Source: Actinomycetota bacterium (GTDB taxonomy: Bacteria; Actinomycetota; Actinomycetes; Nanopelagicales; Nanopelagicaceae). From it: a stretch of 6,767 nucleotides of DNA. The stretch spans positions 1-6,767 of the forward strand of contig JABMMO010000024.1 of NCBI GenBank assembly GCA_013205455.1. The letters are read 5' to 3'. A model generated the notes under the pieces. It worked only from the letters and a program-made list of their open reading frames with translations. It ran no database searches and was not told the origin of the DNA. The translations under genes and the position numbers were made by a program. Below, one piece after another: positions 1 to 5,571 of the stretch. The first letter of the stretch is position 1, and each line of letters starts with the position of its first letter.

Positions 1-834
1 ATTACAGATAGCGTCGCAAAAGAGCATCTTGGTAAAGCTTTTGGGTTTCATCGCATGGGCGACAATTTAGGCGCAGTAATCGGCCCACTTTTTGCACTTT
101 GGGGTTTAATTATTTTCAATGATGATGTAAAAAAAGTAGCAATTTTTGCCATTATCCCAGCGATACTTTCAGCGGCTCTAACGTTCTTGGTAAAAGAAAG
201 CTACTTTCCAAAACGGGAACCTTCAATCAAAAAAATTAAAGCTCCTAAAGTTGCACTTAGTACCCCACTTAAACGGACAATTGCACTACTCGTTTTCATT
301 CAATTAATGAATATCCCAAATATTTTAATTTTGCTCCGGTTAAGCGATATTGGTTTCTCCACTAGGAGCGTTGTACTCCTCTACATTTTTTATAATGCAG
401 TAGCAACGCTAGCTTCGATACCTGCGGGTGTAATTGCGGATCGAATCAAGCCGCAATATGCATATGCGATTGGTCTCTCAGCTTTTGGAATTACCTACTT
501 ATTACTTGGTACATCTAATAGCCATTTATTGGCGATAATTGCAATTGGAATTTATGGATTATTCCCAGCATTTACCGATGGTGTTGGAAAATCTTGGATT
601 GGAAAACTTTCGACAAAAACCGAACGTGGACGCTCACAAGGTGTCTACCAAGCTTCGATGAACTTCGCGGTTTTAGGAGCTGGAATTTGGGGCGGCGCAT
701 TGTGGCGCAAAAGTGATTTTGAGTTGCCCTTAGTTATGGCCGGAGTCGGCGCGCTTATCGGAGTGTTGCTGTTGCTGTTACGTTATTCGGCAATCACATC
801 TTCAACAGATGAGACTCGTCGCTCAATCTCTTGA
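1..834 (+). CDS. MFS transporter, 5'-truncated by the window edge
   Basis: This is a polytopic inner-membrane transporter of the major facilitator superfamily; the substrate cannot be read from the sequence. The frame is open from base 1, so the ATG at 55 is internal and the true start lies before the window; 277 residues are visible. The first residues contain GKAFGFHRMGDNLGAVIGPL (11-30), matching the loop and start of a helix around the fourth and fifth helices of many MFS proteins. GVIADRIK (143-150) is the second-half copy of MFS motif A (GxxxDRxGR-like). Hydrophobic helices are visible at about 22-40, 46-64, 93-112, 124-146, 153-170, 175-192, 218-234 and 243-261, followed by a short polar Ser/Thr/Arg-rich tail. 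A full protein would be near 400 residues, so about a third is missing. The last 52 bases overlap the 3' end of the convergent TPR gene. The family is secure; the subfamily is not. Confidence 0.88.
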   Translation: MTDSVAKEHLGKAFGFHRMGDNLGAVIGPLFALWGLIIFNDDVKKVAIFAIIPAILSAALTFLVKESYFPKREPSIKKIKAPKVALSTPLKRTIALLVFIQLMNIPNILILLRLSDIGFSTRSVVLLYIFYNAVATLASIPAGVIADRIKPQYAYAIGLSAFGITYLLLGTSNSHLLAIIAIGIYGLFPAFTDGVGKSWIGKLSTKTERGRSQGVYQASMNFAVLGAGIWGGALWRKSDFELPLVMAGVGALIGVLLLLLRYSAITSSTDETRRSIS

Positions 835-1715
835 GCTTCATCTTCGCGCTTTAGTATTCGCAAAATTGTTGCAATCTTTCGCTCGATTTCTACGATGAAT
901 TCAAAATCTTTTGGTTCTGCGTCGGCTACCGCATCTAATACTTTTTCAAGCGATGCTAAACCGGCTTCAGTTTCGCCATTAAGTACTTGAGCTTTACCGT
1001 ATTCAAAAAGAGCGAAAGTTTCGCGGGGGTGGTCGTGCGCTGTCGTGAAAACATCTATTGCTTTTTGGGCTGCACCAAGCGCTCCTAGAGCATCGCCCAA
1101 TTCGATGAGGCAATGTGCGATTTTTTGATCGCAACGGGCTACATGAATTACTTCCTTTGCACTCTTAAATAACACACGCGCCTCTTTGAATGCAGTTAAC
1201 GCTTTGTCAAATTCTTTTAATTCTCGATGGCTACATCCAATTAAATGAAAATCGTTTGCTGCGCCTAATTCATTGCCGTCAACTAAATGTTCTTGAACGC
1301 ATTCACTCATGCATTCAATAGCTTTCTGATATTCCTTTGAAGCAAACCACCACTCACCAAGTGTGCATGCCAATTCAAGAGCGACTGACGATTTATTTTC
1401 TCGTAACAGTTCAACGGCTTTACTCATCGCGCCTGCAGCTTCATCCATGCGCTTCAATTGATTTAAGTTATAACCAATTGCAGAGTAAGCCTGCGCCAGT
1501 CCTTCTTTAGGAATATTCGCACCAAGTTCGGAATAAATATCTCGCGCAGTTTCAGCGAGCGCTAACGCTTCGTCATATTGACCGCGTGCATAAATTCTTG
1601 CGCTAAGTTCGTAATAAGTATTTGCGCGCTCTTCGCCTTCAGTCTCTGGTATCCGCTCCCACAACATTTCTTCCGTAACGATGTCATCGATATTTGAATC
1701 ATCATCGTCACTCAA
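783..1715 (-). CDS. Tetratricopeptide-repeat (TPR) protein, TTG start
   Basis: Predicted soluble 310-residue helical repeat protein, with no signal peptide and no membrane segment. An acidic, disordered-looking N-terminus (SDDDDSNIDD) is followed by about seven TPR-like helix pairs at roughly 30-63, 73-107, 112-145, 152-186, 192-226, 231-265 and 271-304. The typical spacing of small, Tyr/Leu and acidic residues shows in YARGQYDEALALAE (42-55) and ELKEFDKALTAFKEA (165-179). No catalytic domain accompanies the repeats, so a protein-binding or scaffold role is inferred; partners are unknown. The open frame extends upstream to 2027, but that part reads straight through the tRNA-Arg gene and cannot be coding. 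The TTG at 1715 is the best start: it has a GGAGG nine bases upstream and lies after the tRNA. The gene is 50 bases downstream of the tRNA's encoded CCA on the same strand. Its 3' end overlaps the MFS gene tail to tail. Confidence 0.85.
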   Translation of the reverse strand: MSDDDDSNIDDIVTEEMLWERIPETEGEERANTYYELSARIYARGQYDEALALAETARDIYSELGANIPKEGLAQAYSAIGYNLNQLKRMDEAAGAMSKAVELLRENKSSVALELACTLGEWWFASKEYQKAIECMSECVQEHLVDGNELGAANDFHLIGCSHRELKEFDKALTAFKEARVLFKSAKEVIHVARCDQKIAHCLIELGDALGALGAAQKAIDVFTTAHDHPRETFALFEYGKAQVLNGETEAGLASLEKVLDAVADAEPKDFEFIVEIERKIATILRILKREDEAQEIERRVSSVEDVIAE

Positions 1716-1724
1716 TGTGGGCCC

Positions 1725-1729
1725 CCTCC
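1725..1729 (-). promoter_or_regulatory. Shine-Dalgarno site of the TPR gene
   Basis: Read on the minus strand this is GGAGG, followed by a G-rich stretch and then a TTG start nine bases further on. It is the clearest ribosome binding site in the window and decides the start of the TPR gene, because the annotated frame could otherwise be extended through the tRNA. Confidence 0.7.
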
Positions 1730-1765
1730 GGAACGCGGTTGGATGAAACCTATAACCATTTTGCC

Positions 1766-1841
1766 TGGTGCGCTCGAAGGGACTCGAACCCCCAACCCTC
1801 GGTTCCGAAGACCGATGCTCTATCCGTTGAGCTACGAACGC
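1766..1841 (-). tRNA. tRNA-Arg, anticodon UCG
   Basis: The minus strand folds into a complete cloverleaf of 73 nt plus an encoded CCA (1766-1768). The acceptor stem is GCGTTCG with CGAGCGC (one G-U pair), the D stem GCTC/GAGC with loop AACGGATA, the anticodon stem TCGGT/ACCGA with loop CTTCGGA, the variable loop GGGTT, and the T stem GGGGG/CCCTT (two G-U pairs) with loop TTCGAGT. The anticodon bases lie at 1806-1808 and read UCG, decoding CGA and, through wobble, probably other CGN arginine codons. The A after GG in the D loop fits the bacterial arginine identity base A20, and A15/U48 can form the Levitt pair. G37 after G36 fits m1G37 modification. The gene lies 40 bases after guaB1 on the same strand with no convincing terminator between them. 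I see no integrase or duplicated tRNA end, so there is no sign of an integrated element. Confidence 0.97.
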
Positions 1842-1881
1842 ATTTTCACCTGCAGAACCAACATTACCTTGGTGCTTATAT

Positions 1882-3318
1882 TTATTTAACCCAGGAAGAA
1901 TGTAGTGGGCGACCTTCCGCATAGCCGGCGGCCGATTGAATTCCGACGACTGCTTTCTCGGCAAACTCTGAAATGTTGGCCGCGCCAGCGTAAGTACAGG
2001 AAGAACGCAGCCCCGCGACAATTTCATCTAGTAGATCTTCAACACCTGGACGCTCAGGATCCAAATACATTCTCGATGTTGAGATGCCCTCTTCGAAAAC
2101 TGATTTACGTGCTCGATCAAATGCATCTTCATTTGTGGTGCGAGCTGCAACTGCCCGAGCCGATGCCATACCAAAAGACTCTTTATATAAGCGACCGTTT
2201 GAATCTCTATGTAGATCACTTGGTGATTCGTAAGTCCCGGCAAACCATGAGCCAATCATTACTTGCGAGGCTCCGGCAGCGAGCGCGAGCGCGATATCGC
2301 GCGGATGACGTACGCCGCCATCTGCCCAAACATGTTTGCCAAACTTTTTAGCTTCCACCGCGCATTCCAAAACAGCAGAAAATTGGGGGCGCCCAACGCC
2401 AGTCTGCATTCTCGTGGTGCACATTGCGCCAGGTCCAACCCCAACTTTAATAATGTCAGCACCAGCTTCAATTAATTCCCGAACGCCTTCCGCAGTAACC
2501 ACATTGCCTGCAACTAATGGAATTTTTGGCGAAATAGCCCTGATCGCCTTGATTGCTTCAATCATTTTTAGTTGATGGCCGTGCGCGGTATCAACAACTA
2601 ATACATCTGCGCCAGATTCAATTAAAGATTTTGCTTTAGCGGCGACATCTCCGTTAATTCCAATCGCAGCTGCAATTCTTAGCTTTCCATTCGAATCAAG
2701 TGCCGGCTTGTAGAGCGTCGCACGTAGCGCACCAACTCGAGTCAGAATTCCAACAAGCTCACCAGACTTACTTACAACTGGGGCAAGTTTTCTACGGTTG
2801 TTATGTAGAAATTGAAAAGCTTCTTTTGGATTGCAAGAATCAGATAAATTAATTAAGTCTTTACTCATTATCTGGTGGAGTTGGGTGAAGCGGTCTACGC
2901 CTTCACAATCTTCTTCCGTAACAATGCCTACTGGCTTATCGTTCTCAAGAACCACAATCGCCCCATGAGCGCGCTTATTTAACAAGCTAACCGCATCGGC
3001 AACAGTCTGGTTTGGCGACAAAGTAATAGGAGTATCAAAAAACGTATGACGCGACTTAACCCATTGAATAACATCATGGACAACTGGAAGTGGAATATCT
3101 TGAGGGATAACTGCGATGCCACCGCGTCGGGCAATAGTTTCGGCCATTCTTCGACCGGAAATAGCGGTCATATTTGCAACAACAATTGGAATCGTGGTTC
3201 CGGTGTTATCTGATGTTGTTAAATCAACTTCCATCCGGCTTGCGATGGTTGAACGACTAGGAACCATGAATACATCGTCATAGGTAAGGTCGTAACTCGG
3301 AGTATTTAAGAACCGCAC
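1882..3318 (-). CDS. guaB1: GuaB1, CBS-domain GMP reductase (IMPDH/GMPR family)
   Basis: Cytosolic purine-salvage enzyme of 478 residues. The family is often annotated as an IMP dehydrogenase-related protein, but the characterised mycobacterial GuaB1 is a GMP reductase (GMP + NADPH to IMP + ammonia). The N-terminus (RFLNTPSYDLTYDDVFMVPS) and length match actinobacterial GuaB1. A CBS pair occupies about 95-205 and splits the TIM barrel; in this family it is thought to sense purine nucleotides. The barrel has DVLVVDTAHGH (238-248), the catalytic loop GPGAMCTTR (295-303) with Cys300, and the phosphate-binding ADGGVRHPRD (332-341) and MIGSWFAGT (354-362). YKESFGMAS (378-386) corresponds to the nucleotide-binding Tyr-x-GM segment of IMPDH. 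The GTG start is chosen because a TAG lies in frame nine bases upstream and the family N-terminus begins here. It lies 44 bases after the PAP2 gene. There is no Shine-Dalgarno site, and a -10-like TATAGT suggests a leaderless mRNA. Confidence 0.94.
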   Translation of the reverse strand: MRFLNTPSYDLTYDDVFMVPSRSTIASRMEVDLTTSDNTGTTIPIVVANMTAISGRRMAETIARRGGIAVIPQDIPLPVVHDVIQWVKSRHTFFDTPITLSPNQTVADAVSLLNKRAHGAIVVLENDKPVGIVTEEDCEGVDRFTQLHQIMSKDLINLSDSCNPKEAFQFLHNNRRKLAPVVSKSGELVGILTRVGALRATLYKPALDSNGKLRIAAAIGINGDVAAKAKSLIESGADVLVVDTAHGHQLKMIEAIKAIRAISPKIPLVAGNVVTAEGVRELIEAGADIIKVGVGPGAMCTTRMQTGVGRPQFSAVLECAVEAKKFGKHVWADGGVRHPRDIALALAAGASQVMIGSWFAGTYESPSDLHRDSNGRLYKESFGMASARAVAARTTNEDAFDRARKSVFEEGISTSRMYLDPERPGVEDLLDEIVAGLRSSCTYAGAANISEFAEKAVVGIQSAAGYAEGRPLHSSWVK

Positions 3319-3326
3319 GTGGCAAA

Positions 3327-3332
3327 ACTATA
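3327..3332 (-). promoter_or_regulatory. Candidate -10 element for leaderless guaB1 mRNA
   Basis: On the minus strand this reads TATAGT, preceded directly by TG, and ends eight bases before the GTG of guaB1. Initiation at the usual distance would fall at or within one or two bases of the start codon, the arrangement of leaderless genes common in Actinobacteria. No good -35 box is visible. The absence of a Shine-Dalgarno site before the GTG supports the reading, but one hexamer in AT-rich DNA is weak evidence. Confidence 0.4.
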
Positions 3333-3336
3333 CACC

Positions 3337-3352
3337 GAGAGCATTCACTCTC
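3337..3352. repeat. Short dyad upstream of guaB1
   Basis: The arms GAGAG (3337-3341) and CTCTC (3348-3352) flank six bases. The dyad sits between the PAP2 stop codon and the guaB1 -10 candidate, where a repressor operator or a weak transcript hairpin could lie. The arms are only five bases long and no T-run follows, so it is not a convincing terminator and may be chance. Confidence 0.2.
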
Positions 3353-3362
3353 ATAAGCGTAG

Positions 3363-4004
3363 TTACTGGTGGATATCTAGCCTAGGTTTCTCAATTACGA
3401 ACATGCAAGCCCAGTAGACAGCAAAGGCTACAAAGATCCCACCATATATATCTATCACGAAGTGTTGACCAAGAAAAACTGTCGCCGGGATAATCAGTGC
3501 AAACCACGCCATCAAATACCAGGCAGTTCTTGTCGCTCTATAACGTAATCGCCAAAGTGCAATCATTGAAATTACCGACCAAGTTACGTGGTTAGAAGGG
3601 AAACCATTAAGAGGTTGATCATTCCCATAGATAACGTGAACTAAAACCCAGTTAAAGAAACCTTGGTCGCTGACGTTGGCGCGTGGAACTTCGGTTTGAA
3701 ATAACCAATATGCGATATCTAACATTGCCTGTCCAAAAATTATTGCAAAGCCGTTAACAAGAAATGCTTTATAACTTCCAAACTTCAAACTTAGATATGG
3801 AACTATAAAAGCTGCCAATAAGTGGAATGACAAATAAGGAATTACAAAGATTGAAACAATTGGAATTTTTTCATCTAACCACCCACGCATCACTAACGGT
3901 GGATAAGTTGGATCAATTTTATTAAATACTTCGTAAGATAAAAAAGCTAACACAATTCCCAAATAAATTCCTAATACGCCAAATTTGCTGTAATGCTGCT
4001 TCAT
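3363..4004 (-). CDS. PAP2-family membrane phosphatase/phosphotransferase
   Basis: An integral membrane protein of 213 residues with about six hydrophobic segments, at roughly 9-26, 48-73, 80-102, 139-154, 161-179 and 186-205. Two of the three PAP2 active-site motifs are visible: PSNH (136-139, in place of the usual PSGH) and H181-x3-D185 in HFVIDIYGG. The classic first motif (KxxxxxxRP) is not recognisable; PR at 107-108 is the only similar element. This motif set resembles the PAP2_3 / inositolphosphotransferase (Aur1-like) branch, so the protein may dephosphorylate a lipid phosphate or transfer a polar head group; substrate unknown. The ATG has AGGA ending just one base before it, too close for a normal site, and a TAA lies in frame 12 bases upstream. 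A TTG at codon 15 with better-spaced AGGA would cut into the first helix, so I prefer the ATG. It is first of the leftward series and divergent from the aminotransferase. Confidence 0.85.
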   Translation of the reverse strand: MKQHYSKFGVLGIYLGIVLAFLSYEVFNKIDPTYPPLVMRGWLDEKIPIVSIFVIPYLSFHLLAAFIVPYLSLKFGSYKAFLVNGFAIIFGQAMLDIAYWLFQTEVPRANVSDQGFFNWVLVHVIYGNDQPLNGFPSNHVTWSVISMIALWRLRYRATRTAWYLMAWFALIIPATVFLGQHFVIDIYGGIFVAFAVYWACMFVIEKPRLDIHQ

Positions 4005-4010
4005 TCCTGA

Positions 4011-4016
4011 AATTTA
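4011..4016 (-). promoter_or_regulatory. Possible -10 element of the PAP2 gene
   Basis: The minus strand reads TAAATT, ending six bases before the PAP2 ATG, which would place the transcript start at the A of the ATG. It matches the minimal TAnnnT pattern, but the surroundings are so AT-rich that several similar hexamers overlap here and no -35 box stands out. Confidence 0.2.
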
Positions 4017-4059
4017 ATTACTTTTTTATCAAAAGTCTATGAAAATCACGCATAAATTT

Positions 4060-4083
4060 AGAGTTGATTAAAAAATTAACTCT
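4060..4083. promoter_or_regulatory. Inverted repeat, candidate operator in the divergent intergenic region
   Basis: Two 10-base arms, AGAGTTGATT (4060-4069) and AATTAACTCT (4074-4083), are reverse complements at nine of ten positions and flank AAAA. The repeat covers the candidate -35 and most of the spacer of the aminotransferase promoter. A dimeric regulator bound here would be expected to block that promoter and could also affect the divergent PAP2 gene. No regulator gene is in the window. The size and symmetry are typical of an operator, but this is inference from position and symmetry. Confidence 0.4.
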
Positions 4084-4091
4084 GGTAAAGT
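4064..4091 (+). promoter_or_regulatory. Candidate promoter of the aminotransferase gene
   Basis: TTGATT (4064-4069) as -35 and TAAAGT (4086-4091) as -10 are separated by 16 bases. TG at 4083-4084 gives the extended -10 pattern TGnTAnnnT. Each box matches four of six sigma70-type consensus bases. Transcription would start near 4098 and leave a leader of about 60-75 bases before the coding region. Confidence 0.35.
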
Positions 4092-4097
4092 ACGCAT

Positions 4098-4158
4098 GTA
4101 ACACAAACTTTCGCTAGGAGCGTGCACTTCAAACTTTGGTTCTACATGAACCCTTTGA
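4098..4158 (+). other. Potentially structured 5' leader of the aminotransferase mRNA
   Basis: The leader can form two hairpins. The first is CGCT-AGG-AGCG (4112-4122), which holds the only AGGAG in the region. The second is GGTTC-TACAT-GAACC (4138-4152), whose base can be extended by CAAA (4130-4133) pairing with TTTG (4154-4157). I do not recognise it as any known riboswitch class. The stems are short, and with no Shine-Dalgarno site at the coding start, control by site sequestration is not obvious. A regulatory role is speculative. Confidence 0.25.
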
Positions 4159-4173
4159 TTGTACAAATTTGCA

Positions 4174-5568
4174 ATGAAAACCAAATCGCATCATTCTCAA
4201 ACTTTCCGTTCAGTTCCGGCACATTCAAAACCTTTTGATACTTCACACCTGCAAAAGATTTTGCAAGAGCAGTTGGATTTATATAAGAATTCAACGCTTG
4301 GATCTGATCTGGAACATCAACTAGCTACTCAAACTATTCCGTTAGGCGCTCACTCAACTTTTCAGTCATTTGAGCCATATCCAGTCTCAATAGTTTCAGC
4401 TAAAGGCGCCTGGATGACTGATGTCGACGGCCGCAAAATGCTTGACCTATCAATGGGGTTCGGCGCGATGCTTGCTGGTCATTTGAATCCAGATGTAGTT
4501 TCTGAGCTCCGAGATGCACTAGATGTTGGCACGCTTTTCACTACACCTTCGCCGCTCTCCCGAGATGCTGCTGAACGAATTTGTCGCCGTTTCGGAATTG
4601 ATCAAGTTCGATTCACTAACTCAGGAACTGAATCAACTATGTATGCGGTAAGAACTGCACGGGCATATTCGGGTAAAGAAGGTGTGGTTAAAGTTGAAGG
4701 TGGTTACCACGGTAGCCACGACTCAGTCTTGTTTTCAAATAAACCTGCGTTAGCTAAAGCTGGACCTGCCGATGCTCCAACTCCGGTAATTCCAAATGCA
4801 AGTGTTGCTGGTGAAGTTTATGTAGTTCCGTTTAATGATGCTGATGCTCTTGAAAATTTATTTGAAAAACATTCTAAAACTATTGCTTGCTTCATTGTCG
4901 AACCAGTCTTGGAAAATATCGGGATCGTGCTTCCAGACGAGGGTTACTTAGAAGCTGTTCGGGATCTTTGCGATAAATATAAAGTGGTGTTGATATTTGA
5001 TGAAGTAAAAACTGGACTAACTGCTGGACCACAAGGTGCGGCGCAACGACTTGGAGTAATCCCAGATTTAATTTGTCTTGCTAAATCAATCGGTGGCGGA
5101 ATTCCGTTAGCTGCCTTTGGTGGCAAAGCAGAATTTATGTTGCCGGTTAGTGATGGCCGGATGCCACATTTAGGTACATTTAACGGTCATGCTCTTGCAA
5201 TGGCGGCAGTTCGCGCTGTAGATAAAATTTGTACCGTTGCAGCTCTTGATAAAGCTGAATCTCTAAATAAAGATGCGTTGATTCGAATCCGTGAAGTCAT
5301 CGACGAATACGAATTACCAGCCCATACCGTTGGTTTTGGGGTCAAAGGTTGCATAACTTGGTCTGATACGCCGGTTCGCAACTACCGTGATTACAAAGCC
5401 ACAAACTTCCAAATTGCAGAACTATCGTTCTTATGGTCGCTCAATCATGGCGTAATCACGCCGCCAGGATTAGACGAGCAATGGTTAATTAGTTTGGCGC
5501 ATGGTCAAGCCGAAATTGACTTTATGGTTAATGATTTTAAGGAATTTGCAAAAACAATTCGCGGCTAA
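4174..5568 (+). CDS. Class-III PLP aminotransferase, glutamate-1-semialdehyde aminomutase-like
   Basis: Cytosolic PLP enzyme of fold type I. Numbering is from the alternative TTG at 4159 (469 aa; 464 aa from the ATG used here). Visible landmarks are GAWMTDVDGRKMLDLSMGFG (83-102), SGTES (155-159), YHG (183-185), VEPV (247-250), the PLP pyridine-binding Asp281 in FDEVKTG, the Schiff-base lysine Lys309 in AKSIGGGIPLAAFGG, and GTFNGHALA (339-347), which supplies the phosphate-binding Thr. The order and the C-terminal ISLAHGQAEID resemble glutamate-1-semialdehyde aminomutase. It has about 40 extra N-terminal residues and variant motifs (GHALA where HemL has GNPLA), so I call it a relative and not HemL. 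The semialdehyde dehydrogenase gene next door suggests an omega- or beta-amino acid substrate; this is inference. A TGA at 4156-4158 is in frame, so only TTG 4159, ATG 4174 or later starts are possible; none has a Shine-Dalgarno site. ATG is preferred by codon type. Confidence 0.85.
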   Translation: MKTKSHHSQTFRSVPAHSKPFDTSHLQKILQEQLDLYKNSTLGSDLEHQLATQTIPLGAHSTFQSFEPYPVSIVSAKGAWMTDVDGRKMLDLSMGFGAMLAGHLNPDVVSELRDALDVGTLFTTPSPLSRDAAERICRRFGIDQVRFTNSGTESTMYAVRTARAYSGKEGVVKVEGGYHGSHDSVLFSNKPALAKAGPADAPTPVIPNASVAGEVYVVPFNDADALENLFEKHSKTIACFIVEPVLENIGIVLPDEGYLEAVRDLCDKYKVVLIFDEVKTGLTAGPQGAAQRLGVIPDLICLAKSIGGGIPLAAFGGKAEFMLPVSDGRMPHLGTFNGHALAMAAVRAVDKICTVAALDKAESLNKDALIRIREVIDEYELPAHTVGFGVKGCITWSDTPVRNYRDYKATNFQIAELSFLWSLNHGVITPPGLDEQWLISLAHGQAEIDFMVNDFKEFAKTIRG

Positions 5569-5571
5569 TTA
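5566..5571. other. Abutting convergent stop codons (TAATTA palindrome)
   Basis: The TAA ending the rightward aminotransferase gene (5566-5568) is followed without a gap by the TAA of the leftward dehydrogenase gene (5569-5571 read on the minus strand). No spacer exists, so any terminator for either gene has to lie inside the other's coding sequence, or transcription ends in a factor-dependent way. Confidence 0.9.

Noticed and set aside
1766..1841. tRNA-Arg as an integration site of a mobile element
   Set aside because: No integrase, no repeated copy of the tRNA 3' end and no foreign-looking cargo in the window; flanking genes are housekeeping or ordinary.
1857..1873. ACCAA/TTGGT dyad as a terminator after guaB1
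   Set aside because: A five-pair stem with a seven-base loop and no T-run on either strand; too weak for an intrinsic terminator.
1694..1924. 76-codon open frame on the plus strand
   Set aside because: It is antisense to the tRNA-Arg; the peptide it gives is the familiar false translation of a tRNA complement. No ribosome site or family resemblance.
1716..2027. Extension of the TPR reading frame upstream to an ATG at 2027
   Set aside because: The extension translates the tRNA-Arg gene and the end of guaB1. A TTG with a well-placed GGAGG lies after the tRNA and fits the repeat protein's N-terminus.
2278..2310. GC-rich GAGCGCGAGCGCGATATCGCGC run with palindromic character
   Set aside because: It lies inside guaB1 and encodes the Ala-rich helix after the ADGG motif, so codon constraint explains it.
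1905..2575. Several plus- and minus-strand open frames inside guaB1
   Set aside because: They are shadows of the GuaB1 frame, which has full-length family motifs on the minus strand.
4122..4238. Small open frame from GTG 4122 or ATG 4146 ending at TGA 4238, a possible leader peptide
   Set aside because: AGGAG is only one base from the GTG, too close to act as a ribosome site, and the ATG has none. It overlaps the aminotransferase start out of frame and the peptide has no run of regulatory codons.
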